Assembly (NCBI GenBank): GCA_002104905.1
Contig: MCFE01000154.1
Span: 62,001-126,000 of the forward strand
Length of the DNA: 64,000 bases
Source: Basidiobolus meristosporus CBS 931.73
Taxonomy: Eukaryota > Basidiobolomycota > Basidiobolomycetes > Basidiobolales > Basidiobolaceae
Direction: 5' to 3'
The position numbers were made by a program, and so were the translations under genes. The notes beneath the pieces were generated by a model that worked only from the letters and a program-made list of their open reading frames with translations, was not told the origin of the DNA and made no database searches. Each line of letters begins with the position of its first letter. Position 1 is the stretch's first letter. Below, in pieces: positions 11,247-22,659 of this stretch.

Positions 11247-14200
11247 ATAAAGCAAGGAAAGCACTATTCTGAGCAACATAAGTAAGATTGAGTAAAATTA
11301 CCAGTAACTGTATCATACCACTGGCATCATGGTAGAAATTATAGTGCCAGATGGTGCCGTAGAGTGCCAGATCAATCCAGCACTATAAACTGGCTGGCAC
11401 TATGTGGCACTATCCAACGGAACAAGTCTACTAAGTCTTCCTGGATATTGCCTTGTTTGTGCACCAGTTGGTAAGTTGCAAATGGACATTCTCTGATGAT
11501 CTTGAATGGTCCTGTCCATTGTGGCTCAAACTTCTTCCAAGTGTTGTTTCTTAGCAATACATAGTTCCCAACTGTCAATGCTTCTGGTGCTATAGTCTTA
11601 TCAAATCTCTGCTTCATCTTTTCTGCACTTTGAGATACTTTGGTCTGTGCCTCTTGACGTCTTTGTTCCAGTTACTGGTGTCTACTTGGCTGACTGAGTT
11701 CATCTTCTAAGGTGTCTGTAAGTTTTGGTTAGGTGAGATCTCCTGGAATCCTTGGCTCACTTCCATAAACTAAGTAAAATGGTGATTGCTGGGTGGTGTT
11801 GTGTACTCTGACTCTGCATGCAAAGAGTGCTTGCTCTATATACTCATCCCATCTACTGACAACTCCATTTGCATACTTGGTCAGCATTTTTCCAAATAAT
11901 CCATTAAACCGCTCAGTGACTCCATTAGTTCTGGGGTGATATGCCAGGTTTTCAAGTGTCTGATCTGCTGCATTTCCAGGTAAGCCTCTAATGTCTTTGC
12001 CATAAAGTTTGCACCTCTATCTGATAAGATCTCCGCAGGGCATCCAAACTTCATCAGGATCTTGTGGTAAATGAAACTTGCAACTTGTTGTTCACTGGCT
12101 ATTGGTACAGCTTTAGCAACTGGCCATTTAGTGGCATGGTCAATAGCTACTAGGATCCAGCGGTTGCATTTCCTGGTAGTTGGCAGTCTTCCAATAAAGT
12201 TCAATTCCCCATCTCTCAAATGGTCTCACAGGCTCCAAAGGGAAGAGTTTGGCAATTCTTTGTGGCTGGCCTTGATTGATTTGGCAGTTTGGTCATGTTT
12301 TCACTAGCTTCTCAATATCTTGTTTCATTCTGGGCCACCATGCTCTGGCTTTCACAAGGCTATAGGTTCCTTCAATCCCAAGATGTCCATATCCATTGTG
12401 TAGCTTATGTATTAAATCCAGGCGAGAAACATAAGGGCAATAGGCAATAGGCTTCCATCAACAATTCGGTAGAGTGTTTCATCCTGTCCTACAAATTTGC
12501 TAGCTTCATCACAGATTATCTTCTTGATATCTTCATCCACCTCATTAGGAATGGCTTGGTCCTCCAAGTACTTTGGTAATAGGCTAGGCCAATCTGATTC
12601 ATGCACCAAGTTGAGTTGTGCAACTTGATCTAATCTTGATAAGGCATCAGCGACTGTGTTGTTTTTTCCAGGGCAGTAGACAATCTCCAAGTCAAATTGC
12701 TGATTGTATTCACTCCATCTTGTCATTCTTCTAGAGAGTACCTTCTGAGTAAATATATACTTGAGGGAGGCATGATCAGTCTTCACAGTGCATTTGACTC
12801 CTTCAATATAGCATCCCCATGTCTTCAAATAGTGCATTATAGCAAGCATCTCCTTCTCATGGACTGGATAGTTTTGTTCTGCTGAGTTCAGTTTCTTTGA
12901 TTCAAAGGCAACAGGGTAGTCCTTTCCCTCATGTTCTTGGCTCAGCACTCCACCAATTGCATAATCTCAAGCATCTGTGCACAGAGTGAACTCTTTTCTG
13001 AAGTCTGGTATTCTTAAGCTTGGCAGCTTAGCAAGTTCATTCTTGAGCGTCTGGAAGGCAGTCTCACAAGCTATGTCCCACTTGTAGGTATTGTCTTTCT
13101 TGAGGATATCAGTTAAAGGGGCTGCAATACTTGCAAAAGACTTGACAAATCTCCAATAATAGGAAACCATTCCAAGGAATGATTTGAGTTCTGATATGCT
13201 ATGGGGCTGCTTCAAATTCTTGATAACTTCAACCTTCTTAGGGTCTAAGGTCACTCCTGTGATAGTTACTACGTGTCCCAGGTATTCAACATGTTCCTTG
13301 AAGAATTCACACTTGGCTAGCTTGCCATATAGCTTATTCTCTCTTAGTTTCTTCATGACCTTTTCAATGTGCACCATGTGATCCTTTTCTGTCTTGCTCT
13401 ATATCAATATGTCATCCAGGTAGATTATCACAAACTTGTCTAAATACTCCTGAAAGACAGTCTGCATCAGCGTCATGAATATTGCAGGGGCATTAGTGAG
13501 GCAAAAACTCATGACTAAGTACCTGTAATGTCCATATCTGGTCCTGAATGCTGTCTTAGGGATATCTTCTGGTTTCACCCTAATCTGGTTGTATCCTGAC
13601 AAGAGGTCAATCTTGCTGAAAATAGTGGCTCCATTAAGTTGGTCAAAAGCTCATCAATCCAAGGTATGGGGTACTTATTCTTGACGGTAACTGAGTTCAG
13701 GGCTCTGTAGTCAATGCACATCCTAAGTGTTCCATCCTTCTTTTTCACAAAAAGCACTGGTGCTCCCCAGGGTGACTTGCTGGGCCTGATGTATCCTTCC
13801 TCCAATAGCTGATCAATTTGTCTCTTCATTTCATCCAATTCCAATGGACTCATTCTGTAAGGTGTCTTGCTCACTGGAGGGCTATCTCCTGTGTCAATGG
13901 CATGATCCATGTCTCTGACTGGTGGTAGGCTTACAAGCTCATCTGGAAACATGTCTGAATATTTCTTCAAGAGAGTCTAGACCTGCCAGGGTGCAGGGGT
14001 AGAGGAATCCTCCTGTAAAACCACCATGAGGAACATCTGAGTACCTTTTCTAAGCACTCTACAGAACTGGGTCTTGCTAAGTTCACTTGTCTCACACATA
14101 CTGGAATTGACCAAGTTAAAATCCAGCCTGGCAGGTAATAGCTCATAGGTCTTGTTGTCTTTTTGGATCTGAGTAGCATGGGTTCTCCAGTTGATTGATG

Positions 14201-15516
14201 GATTACAACAAAATAGCCAGGTTTTTCCAAGTACAAGGTCAAACTTGCAGTTCCCAAATATATAAGCCTGTAGGTCTTCTTCATAGTCATTGATCTTCAT
14301 TCTTACTGGCTGAGTAATACGGTTGATTATATGAGAGTTCCCATCAGCTGTTGAGACTGAAGTTGATTTGGTAGGTTCTGAGTTGATCCCAGCTTTCAAG
14401 GCAAATTGCTCCAACATGTACTCATGCAATGCTCCTGAGTCAATCATGATCTTGGCAGGTACTCCATTGATTACTCCATTCAAATTTAATAGCATTCCTG
14501 AGTTTGAGGTCATCTGGGATAGGTATTCTTCTGTCATGTGGAAGGTGAGTTCTGAGTCTTCTTCAAGCTCATCATTCATGTTACTATGCTCCATGGCCTC
14601 AATATGGTTAAAGGTTCTTGATGGCTGGTGTCCATTTCTTCTCTGAGGGCAGTACTTTGCAATATGTCCTTGCTGGTGGCAATTGAAGCAAAGCCCTTTC
14701 TTCTTACATTCTTCCAAGGCAGGATTCTTCTGCAAAGCATCTATTTCCATTGGTACTGCTTCTGACTGTCTTCTTTCATAATGATTGTAACCTTTCTGAT
14801 TAGACACTGCAGGCTTCCCAACTCCAAACATAGCTGAGTCATAGTCAATGGCAATCTTGATGGCTTCTTCAATAGTCTGAGGTCTTTGGTAATTCACTTC
14901 CTTGCAAGTTCTTTCTTTCAACCCATCAATAAAGTATTCAACTTGATCCAAGGGGTCCATTCTTTCAATTTGTCCAAGTAGACATCTGTACTCATAGATG
15001 TATTCTTGCACCATTCCTTTCTATCTGAGTATCTTTAACTTCCTTCTTAGTAGTGTCTGCTGGTGTGGAGGTTCAAAAGCATCCTGAATTTCCAACACAA
15101 ACTCATCCCAGGTAGAGATTGTAGAGCATCCCATCATAGTGGCCAACCTGATCTTGTTGTGGTACCACTGTAAAGCTGCATCTGCCAGGTAAGAAGCTGC
15201 ATAATGCAACTTGCTTTCTGGAGCAATTCCTTTAGCTTTAAAAGCTTCTTCAATCTGAAAGAGCCAAGTCCCCCGGTTTTCATTGACTCTGCCATGGTAC
15301 CGGTTGACCTCCACACTAAAGTTGCTCTTAACAGGGCATTGCTGGTTCTGAGCCATGGTAGTCATTCCTTGTTGTTGTTGGCTGAGGATCTGGAGTAACT
15401 GTTGCTGTTGGTCCAGGATTTGCTGCATGGTATTCTTCCATTCTTGATTGTCCAACATCTTGAGGGTGGTTTCTTCTTTCTTCAGGAGGGAGGTTTCTGA
15501 TTATTGCTGCTACCAA

Positions 15517-15884
15517 TGTTACAAGTCTTGGTATAAGAGTAGTAGAGGAATAGGGAGTTTAGCTAGTATTGTATTCACTAAAACTTGAACTGATTTTTAT
15601 TGAGGTTCCAGCAGCTCCTTATATACATTTTGCCAGATCAATTGCTGACTAATTGTATTTCCTAATGTAGGTTGTGGCTGATGACTCATTTGATTGCATC
15701 ATCATCACCCAATAAGATCCTACTTAATATATCTATTTCTGTCTGATAAGGATCTGCTGATTCATTTGCTGACTAATGCTACTGAGTTCATAGATAATAC
15801 TGATATACTGATAACCTAAACATATACTAATTGATTTGACTAAAAACTGATCTAACTTAAACATTCAAGTGGCAGATCATAACA
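15517..15884 (-). repeat. 5' LTR of Ty3-1
   Basis: This 368-bp repeat is paired with 7543-7910. On the minus strand it is followed at 15516 by TTGGTAGCAGCAAT, whose TGGTAGC core fits a primer binding site for the 3' end of an initiator-methionine-type tRNA. The TTGG duplication lies immediately outside it at 15885-15888. Confidence 0.92.
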
Positions 15885-15985
15885 TTGGAAATCCGCCTTG
15901 CCTTGTTGATCCACACCTAAGTCCTTTCCTGGTCCTGCCTTACCCAGCCCTACTCTCCTGTCTTGTGTCTATTCATAACACCCAG

Positions 15986-16588
15986 AATTGACTGAATCCC
16001 ATCATAGTCAAGAAGAATTGCCAACAAGAAAACAGCTGTTTTCACAAGAGTTGGAAGCACAGCCAGTTGGGCTACACTCCAGCAAGGTAGATGAGTTTGC
16101 TGTAATAGGCATTTGTCAATCACAGCCTCCACACCCTCCATTGTTGACAGAGTGGAGATCTCACTGACAGACAAGGCTACAACATCAAGAGCTTGAAAGA
16201 CTATCATAATGCCTTCAGTGGAATTTTGGAACATTAATAGGCACACCAAGAGATTGCAGCACTTCTTCAAGTATAGTGCTCAAGAAACACACTGGAATAA
16301 TGCAAGGATTTATTGCAAAGACTGGTAGATAATGTGCTAGACCTTGCAGTGCTGGCAGAAGACCAGGACGTGTGGGAACCAGTGAATGAACAGTGTCATA
16401 AAGCTGCTGGGTTCCCACCAAAGTCATGGAACCAGAGTGTTACTGCAGAAATACTTAATGAGTGGTGAATATTAATTGAGCTACTTGTTGAGTGTGGGGT
16501 TGGGCTTAATGTTAGTGTAAGGTATAGGGACTTCTATAGGTCAATACAATTGGCAATTGAGGTAAAACTGAAGTTTCAACGGAAATAA
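15986..16588 (+). pseudogene. Second gene of CACTA-like copy C, C-terminal part, broken
   Basis: This resumes after the solo LTR and its CCCAG duplication and matches the C-terminal part of the intact open frame at 36854-37495 (SHHSQEELPTRKQLFSQE onward). Recognisable blocks are the PSVEFWNINRHTKRLQ equivalent (about 16205-16255) and the AEDQDVWEPVNEQ equivalent (about 16350-16390), up to LKFQRK and TAA at 16588. Several frameshifts and stops are present. About 400 or more bases of the gene are missing between this piece and the one ending at 7101. Confidence 0.7.
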
Positions 16589-17513
16589 ACCAATTTGTAT
16601 ACATGAAAAGTAAGAGAAACCCTTGAGTCAGAAAGTAAGGAGTGTGAAAAAGAAGCAATAGCCAACCAATGCACACAAACATAGTAGGTGATGGAGTGAC
16701 TGGGATTGGAAGGTGAGTCAATTGGCAAGGAACCAATCAAAAGCCACTTATGTATTGTAGTGAAGAAAAGTTTTGACCAACTTTTTTGTGAAATCTGGGG
16801 TGCAATTATTTTTCAACAGTGTCCTGACAGGATCAGTACCTCTTAGTCATAGGACCTTAGCTTTGTGATGGCCTTTTGATGGGATCTTTACAATAACTTC
16901 TCATAGGGGATATGTCCAAATCTTCTTTGCCAAAGCATTGGTATTTCTTCATGTAAGTTACTTATATTGGCTTCCAGATATGATGGAATACAAGTTAACT
17001 TATACATAACCTGATCTCTGATACCAAGAGCAGTATGAGAACCATATTGATCTGCAATTCTGTATCCAGAATTGTTTAAGATAAAACTGAGTCTTTCTGC
17101 TGTGGCCTTGCTTACAGATAGTAGGTCCTTCGCTATTTCCGGTACATAGAGTACTTCTTTAAAGGTCTGTGTATGGCTTATTTTACTGCTACTAAGGTTT
17201 ACTTGGATGGTCCTTCTCTCACTGCATAAAGTGTTCTATTGTCACCCATGAAAACCTTCTTAATTGGAATTTCTTGATATTGGGTAAAAAGTTCTTTTTG
17301 GTGTGTAAAGTGATGAGGTGCTCCAGAGTCAATATACCTTGACTGAGAATCCTTGTGTTTGGTCATATTTAGTGCAGATATGAATTGTCTATCTTTAGTT
17401 ATTGCAGCATTTCCATATTTAGGCTTCTTTTGCTGATTATCTCTTGTTTTGAGACACTAGTTGGATGTGTGTCTTTTCCTTTTGCAGTAATTGCAAAAAG
17501 GTGGGTATTGCCT

Positions 17514-18086
17514 TTAAAGGTTTTGGTATCTTCTTTGTTGGTTATCATTGCTTATTAAAGCATTTTCTTCTTCCTTCTTATTGGTGCTTACTTTTCTTAA
17601 TTCTTGCTCCAAAAGCCTTCCATATACATAATTTAAGGTCAATTCTTCAGTTCTGGACTCTAGGGCTGATACAAGGCCTTGAAACTTGTCTATCAGGCTA
17701 TTCTGGATGATTACAATCACATCCTCATCAATAGTTGGTATGCCCACAGATTCCATCTCATCCATCAGCAGGGTAGTTTGATTAATTGTACTTTGCATTT
17801 CTTCTCCTGGCAGCATCTTTGTAGTAAAGAGCTTTTGTCTTAGATACATTTTCTTAGTAGCTGAACATGACTGGTAGGTGTCTTCTAATGCCTTCCAGGC
17901 ATTCTTTGCCATTTTTGCTCTCCAGCATTGAATTAGCAGTTTGCCTTTGCCATTAAGGCAAATGCAGTTAAGGCCACTTTGTTCTTTCTTCTTGTACTTT
18001 AAGGATTCCTCTCCCACATTTTTGGGAGAGCATTCTTTTCCTATGACCATATTGCAAAGGCTTCTTTCTTGTAGCAGCATCATCAT
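17514..18086 (-). pseudogene. copia 1 gag (UBN2-type), partial
   Basis: A 190-residue open frame with the Ty1/copia gag (UBN2-type) signature: WKALEDTYQS about a third of the way in, KMYLRQKLFT, then the conserved helix around LMDEMESVGIPTIDED, IQNSLIDKFQGLVSALES and a terminal LEQELRK segment. In the family this is the capsid protein. The N terminus is atypical (MMMLLQERSLCN), and the usual LKGDNY-type start region is out of frame upstream. The frame ends before the CCHC knuckle, so the gene is broken. Confidence 0.75.
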
Positions 18087-18198
18087 CTTGACCCTCTATA
18101 TATGGTAGTTAGATCCATCCAATGTTTCAACAGAGGAAAAAATTCCAGTAACTGCCATAGTAGACATTGAAGAGAGTGACAGCTTGAGGCTCATTACC

Positions 18199-18523
18199 TG
18201 TTGTAAGTGTCTTGGAGATACTGGAAGTGATTGGAAGAACAAGTAGATTTTGTGATTTTCACCTCATCATTCACTGAGTGTGAAGTTGTATGAATACTTT
18301 TATATGATCTTGGCATTACAAACACATAGAATATGCTAAGAAAGATCTCAAGAACATATGTGCAAAGTGTGGGGCTATTTGGACAACTTTGAAAATTTTC
18401 ATGTTCATGGTACCTGATATATTGGTGAAAATATTTCAAGTAATTCCTGAGAAGGAGTTTGGTAATGATCCAAGTCACTAAGTAAGGTGAATATTTTAGC
18501 TGGAATTATGAATTTTTATAACA
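18199..18523 (-). repeat. 5' LTR of copia 1
   Basis: A 325-bp LTR with ends TGTTATAAAAATTC and CTTACAACA on the minus strand. It is homologous to the copia LTRs at 22242-22589 and 49203-49551. The partner LTR lies left of the window. Confidence 0.85.
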
Positions 18524-18843
18524 GTTAATATGGGTGCTGGTGATGTTATGATGGCCACTTGCTGGTCTTCAACTGAAGGTACTGCTTTTGCCATACTCTC
18601 CTCTGTCTCAGCAATATGGTCAGCTTGCTGCTCTGCAGATATTCCCAATTGCCTACTTGACTGAGAGCCTGAGGATTCCACATTACTCCCTTCAGTGGGC
18701 ACACTGTCCACAGGGCCTTTTTTTATTGTAGCCCTGCTTGTGGCACTGAATATCAAAGCAAGTTGTTGTCCAACAATTTTTCTCCTGCTCTCAGGGGTGG
18801 GGTTTGGTTGGGGACCAGACAACTTTGCTTTATTTTCTGGCAT
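18524..18843 (-). pseudogene. Second gene of CACTA-like copy D, N-terminal fragment
   Basis: Begins MPENKAKLSGPQPN and continues with the family blocks VGQQLALIFSATS, GPVDSVPTEGSN, SSGSQSSRQLG and VPSVEDQQVAIITSPAPIL. At 18523 it is cut by the copia 1 LTR, so only about the first third remains. The expected coiled-coil and C-terminal parts lie to the left of copia 1, outside the window. The function is unknown; copy A gives the longer version. Confidence 0.75.
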
Positions 18844-19068
18844 CATAGATATGGAAGTGCGTTGAACCAAAGGGGTAATGGTGTCACATATATATGTGTA
18901 TGTGGTGCCACAACTTTATTTATAGTGCTTGCTATGGCAGGTCATCATTTAATCTTATGTTCATGTAGGTTCAATGTTTCAAACACAAGACTGTCTTTTA
19001 TTCACATGAGTATTGACCAAAAAGTGATATAATAGTGTTGTGTTGTTGAGTGTCAAACTGTTTGCCCT

Positions 19069-21647
19069 ATGGACAAGACTACTTTGATTCAATGCCATAA
19101 GAGAAGAAAAAAAGACCATGTGGCTATTGTAGTAAGTCTCTCAGCTATGAAGCACACAGACAGCATAGGTAGGATCACAAGGAACAAGGCCAGAGTTTTG
19201 CTACAAAAGTTGTATTAGACCATTCACCAGTAACCACTGTACCAAATATCTTGTTGGCCACTGGATACTTGTGATAGCTCCAAAGGAGCAGGCTCACTGA
19301 TGGACTGTGAGCCTATCTTCCCTAACAACAGTACCCTGCATAAGCCTGGCAAAATCCCTTTATGCAACAAGACAACACCTGTGGAAAAGAATGCTAAGAA
19401 TACTTTATGGAGTCAAGTGAGCCCATTAATCCATCTACTGGTGAATGATGCGGTGTTGTAGCTAGTGAAGTGGCACATTTCTACTAATATCAGTAATGGG
19501 GGCATTGAGGATTTACTACTACTTCTAGCCAAAATCATCTCTGGATGCAACTTACTATATACATGGTACAGTGGAAAACTGTCATGTGGCTTGCAACATA
19601 TGACCCAGAGACTGTTCTGATATCACCATGTTTTTGCAGTGGCACAGTGTTCACACCAAAAAATGCCACTATTACAAAGTGGCCAACTTGTGAGGAATTC
19701 ACCACTATTGGGGAATAACATTGTTCAGACTCTGGATATATTCCAGTAACACCCTGTATAAATAAGCTCATGTAGTCCAGCAAATATTGTGTAGCTATAA
19801 AGTAGCACATTCAGTATTAATCAAGAACAAGCATATCAGATATATTTGATAGCAAGCATTACAAGCAGCTTAGGAGCAAGGGCTACTTTGAAGGTATGTA
19901 TAACCATGCCTTTGCCTTAGCACTTGATGGATTCTCATGAAACAAGTATTCCACCAGCAAATCATGCTGGCCACTGATTGTCATCAACCTGAACCTGCCA
20001 CCAAGCTTATGGTATCATAGCAGAAGACTATTGGTAGACTTGCTGGTATCTGGGCCCAGATCACCATCCAACCTGGAAAGCTGCCTGTATCCATTGATGT
20101 ATGAATTTTGTATGACTTCCAGGGAGATAACAGTAAATGGCCAGCATGTAAAAGCACATATTACTATATACATTGGGGATACCCCAGCCATCAGCAAGAT
20201 AGCTGGCATTTATGGGCACAGTGGACAGTATTGATGTTGAATGTGTGAGATCCAGGATTACTCCATAACACACTCATCATTATTACTTAAACACCAACAC
20301 TAAAAACATCATCTTTCCACCAAGAAAATGTACAGAAGTCAGCAAGCAATTGCAGCAAAGTTGGCAAGCTATCAGCCATTGGCCAAAATATGGATTTTAT
20401 TGGAAGCCAGAGACACTGAAGATAGAGGGCTCTGTTTAAGCAAAAGCTTGGCACTGGCAGCAATGCATTTGCTTTCAGCAATATCCCTATACTGATAACC
20501 AAGTTGTACATGGGGTGTTTCAAGCTAAATGAGCTCTTTGAGATACCACAGAAATTTGAAAGAATTGGCAAGATATTAAGAAGTATCCACTACCCTAAGT
20601 ACTTACCACAGGCTCCAATCAACATTCATATTCATATGCAACAATACAAGTGCAAGGACTGGATAAACTGGATATGTACTTATTCAAGTGGCCTTCTGAA
20701 GCCATTTTTACTAAGAGTACATTGGAAGCCCTGGGAGTAATATGTGGACATTATAGGCATATTTATCTAGAAGCAGATCACCAACACCAACTTGAAGTAT
20801 CTTCAGCTTTTGTGTTAAGAGTTTGTGATGGGATTTGTGTGGCAATTCTACAAACATAAAGCTGAACACATAGATCTCTGCTGCTGATGTATCCATTTGC
20901 TACTCCATCTTGCTTGGTGAGTTGAGAATATTTGACCTTGCTTCACCTTTTGGGAGCTTCCTATGGAGTGGATGTGTGGGGAGATAGGAACAATAGTCAA
21001 GTTGCTAGTACTACAATATACCAATCTCATCAATAATATTACTTTCAAGTCCATCCTGGATGTGATGAGCTGGAACATGGAAGACAGCCAAGAAGAGTTG
21101 CAAAATACTGAGAACATAGGTGCACATGAAGACACCTATGCCTATGGCATTTGGAAACTAAGCAGCCCCAATATGTAGGTAATCAGTTACATTATGCAAA
21201 GTTGGGTTTGGTGCAATATGTAACTGATTTTTATTAGGGAAACACTACCAAGGTATGCTGGATTTCTTTTGGTCATAAGCCAATTCCCACACAATTCAAT
21301 ATGAAACTCAGGCAAACCAGAGCCAGAACGCACCTATCAGGAGGAGTAGAATCCAGCAGGGAGAAGGAATATATTGGCTAAATACCAAAAAGTTCTTTGC
21401 AGATATTCAGGAGGTATCCATGGCAGAAGTGGTGGCAACTAGGCACCTGTTTGCAAGATGTATATTTAACCAGCAATACAAGGTATATGGCAATTTTGCA
21501 AGCATCACACTATAGAGCCGTAAAGTTGAGGTGACAGAAGTATGTGAATTGTTGCAGGTATGCAGGTTTGTAGAGGTTGGTAAGCTGGAGGCCATTATAT
21601 TCCTTGATTCAAACTATATGTGGAATACCCAAGGTAGTAGTTGGTAA
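19069..21647 (+). pseudogene. Tnp2-type transposase pseudogene (CACTA-like copy D)
   Basis: Starts at MDKTTLIQCHKRRKKRPCGYC and can be followed in pieces through to TAA at 21647 by comparison with copies A and F. Visible blocks include LPPSLW-like sequence before LVSGPRSPSNLESCLYPL (about 20040-20100), GDTPAISKIAGI (about 20180-20215), FKLNELFEIPQKFERIGKIL (about 20519-20580) and the terminal QVCRFVEV-type segment (about 21560). Many stops and frameshifts show it is the oldest of the long copies here. It has no coding capacity. Confidence 0.8.
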
Positions 21648-22135
21648 GCATAGAAAGAGGGGTGATTCAGCTGTGGAATAAGTGAATTGCACAACAGGGG
21701 TAGAAAAGGAAATACCATTTGGTAAATTGGTATACTAGCACTACACAGAACTAGCTGTAGGCCACCATACTGCCATGATAATGCCATAAGAGGCTTGTAA
21801 AGAGGCTTGTAAAGAGGCCATCAAAACACCCTTAAGTTTTTTGCCATATAAGGCTGCTAGATGTACTGGCTGGTTAGATCCACTCTAATAGTTGTAAATT
21901 GCACTAAGACCACACCTACACTGTGCCATTCTTGGCAAAGCACCTTACAAACACTGTTATACTTTATCAACTTTATTTGGCAGTAAAATAAGCAAAACAA
22001 TATTGTGATCCCATCACACGATTGTGTAGATGGTTATTAATTCCAAGCTGCTGGTATTGCAACAGTCTCCTTACAGGATCTTGATGGCTGATCTGGATTG
22101 GATCCACCTGTGGGACCAAATTATATTTCATAGGG

Positions 22136-22241
22136 GTTGTACATGGGGCATTTCAAGCTAAATGAGCCGTTTGAGATACTGGAGAAATTGGAGAGAACTG
22201 CTAAGAGACTGCACAGTATCTACTACCCTAAGTACTTCCCA
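22136..22241 (+). mobile_element. Fragment of an outer CACTA-like copy E (Tnp2 internal sequence)
   Basis: About 106 bases (GTTGTACATGGGGCATTTCAAGC onward, broken here for length) match the Tnp2 gene interior at 27683-27780. They lie between the 3' end of CACTA-like copy D and the LTR of copia 2. This is the only visible part of an element into which both copy D and copia 2 inserted. The decoded segment resembles HFKLNEPFEIPEKFERIG with changes. Confidence 0.75.
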
Positions 22242-22589
22242 TGTTGTAAGAATGTTGGAGATATTGGAAGTGATTTGGAGGACAAGTAGATTATGTGTTT
22301 TTCACTTGATGATTTATTGGATGTAAAAGTAGTATTTATACTTTTACATGGTCTTGGCATTAAGAGCACACTGAATAGATTAAGGAAGGTCCCAGGAACA
22401 TGTGTGCAAAGTTTGGGCTGTTTGGATAACTTTGAGAATTTTCATGTTCTGGGTACCTGGTATTTTGGTGAAAATATTCCCAGTAGATCCCAACAAGGAA
22501 TTTAGTGAGTATTCTCTAGGATTTGAAAGTAATGGCCTAAGTGACTAAACTAGCAGAATATTTAGATGGAATTACAGATTTTTACAACA
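22242..22589 (-). repeat. 3' LTR of copia 2
   Basis: A 348-bp LTR with TGTTGTAA at both inverted ends, homologous to 18199-18523 and 49203-49551. The minus strand reads GAGTGTGAG just before it, which is the likely polypurine tract. Confidence 0.85.
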
Positions 22590-22659
22590 CTCACACTCAG
22601 CTAAATGTTCATACTGACTAGTCCTAATTTTGACCTTAGATATTCAAACTTGTCTCTGG

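Larger units (their letters stand above)
8027..11429 (+). mobile_element. PIF/Harbinger-like DNA transposon, copy A (inactivated)
   Basis: This 3,403-bp element has terminal inverted repeats beginning AGACYTGTTCC and is flanked by the 3-bp duplication ACT (8024-8026 and 11430-11432). It carries two divergent genes: a minus-strand ORF of unknown function and a plus-strand DDE_Tnp_4-type transposase. Each has one nonsense change relative to the copy at 29336-32753. The ends hold several copies of GTGCCA/TGGCAC. The near-terminal sequence GTTGGCGCG...CGCGCCAAC at 8189-8212 is a perfect 9-bp stem with a 6-base loop. PIF/Harbinger elements normally carry this gene pair and 3-bp duplications, usually TWA. 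It is nested in the integrase end of Ty3-1. Confidence 0.88.
7921..15458 (-). pseudogene. gag-pol of Ty3-1, broken by stops and by a nested element
   Basis: Gag begins at 15458 (MLDNQEWKN) with a Q-rich N terminus and the capsid segment around ALQWYHNKIR. A stop near 15018 interrupts it before the CCHC knuckle CFNCHQQGHIAKYC (about 14690-14650). The protease motif is MIDSGA (about 14440). Another stop near 13974 precedes reverse transcriptase ([12 protein letters not shown], then the catalytic YLDD at about 13410). RNase H (LCTDA at about 12970, followed by TGA) and the integrase core (AIDHATKW, LSDRGANF, about 12140-12010) come next. The C-terminal integrase tail is split by the element at 8027-11429: the part up to about 11433 (GNIQEDLV) continues at 8023 as HRDRLKLARLADN and ends at 7921. 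At least three stops and some frameshifts make it non-functional. Confidence 0.88.
7543..15884 (-). mobile_element. Ty3-type LTR retrotransposon (Ty3-1), with nested PIF/Harbinger-like element
   Basis: Two LTRs of 368 bp (7543-7910 and 15517-15884) flank a minus-strand gag-pol region. The target duplication TTGG is at 7539-7542 and 15885-15888. Next to the 5' LTR the minus strand reads TTGGTAGCAGCAAT, a tRNA-type primer binding site. Just before the 3' LTR it reads TAGGGGAGAA, a polypurine tract. Domain order is gag, CCHC zinc knuckle, protease, reverse transcriptase, RNase H, integrase, the Ty3 order. The LTRs differ at about 8 of 368 positions by eye, so the insertion is moderately young. 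A PIF/Harbinger-like element is inserted near the integrase C terminus. Confidence 0.93.
7107..15980. repeat. Solo LTR (528 bp) split by the Ty3-1 element
   Basis: The two pieces, 7107-7542 and 15889-15980, together form a 528-bp sequence that starts TGTCATGATCACATG and ends TATTCATAACA. It has the TG...CA ends of an LTR and is flanked by a perfect 5-bp duplication CCCAG (7102-7106 and 15981-15985). Within the left piece are a TATATATAG box (about 7467) and an AATAAA signal (about 7523), in the order expected for plus-strand transcription. No internal retrotransposon region adjoins it, so it is a solo LTR left by LTR-LTR recombination. It is a different family from the two Ty3 elements and the copia elements in this window. 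It sits inside the second gene of CACTA-like copy C. Confidence 0.85.
1888..16918 (-). mobile_element. EnSpm/CACTA-like (Tnp2) element, copy C, inserted in copia 1 and heavily interrupted
   Basis: The ends are CCCTATGAATAAAATT on the left and a decayed inverted copy ending TTCTCATAGGG on the right. The flanks carry GATA at 1884-1887 and 16919-16922, and removing the element restores the copia integrase reading (GHINFDYL). Gene order is reversed relative to the copies at 23528 and 36535: the Tnp2-like transposase is on the minus strand (2164-5819) and the second gene on the plus strand (6042 to 16588, interrupted). Three things interrupt it: an unidentified 1-kb insert (about 4721-5748), a solo LTR (starting 7107) and a Ty3 element nested in that LTR. 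Part of the second gene next to the solo LTR is also deleted. The EnSpm/CACTA assignment rests on the Tnp2 homology; the ends do not begin with CACTA. Confidence 0.8.
16919..18523 (-). mobile_element. Ty1/copia element 1, 5' part (LTR, gag, protease)
   Basis: Continuation of the copia element of 1-1887 across CACTA-like copy C. Reading leftward from the 5' LTR (18199-18523), it holds gag (18086-17514), a region for the CCHC knuckle and protease (about 17490-17300, IDSGA-like on the minus strand near 17330), and the start of the GAG-pre-integrase segment up to 16919. After the LTR the minus strand reads GGTAATGAGCC, a degenerate primer binding site. To the right, the LTR abuts the second gene of CACTA-like copy D, into which this copia inserted. 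Confidence 0.87.
18524..22135 (+). mobile_element. EnSpm/CACTA-like element, copy D (right part)
   Basis: The left part of this element lies beyond copia 1 and outside the window. What remains is the start of the minus-strand second gene (18843-18524), the intergenic promoter region, the plus-strand Tnp2-type pseudogene (19069-21647) and the 3' terminus. That end reads GGATTGGATCCACCTG, then ends TTTCATAGGG at 22135, like the right ends of copies A and F. Immediately outside is another Tnp2 fragment, GTTGTACATGGGG, so copy D itself inserted into an older CACTA-like copy. Confidence 0.85.
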
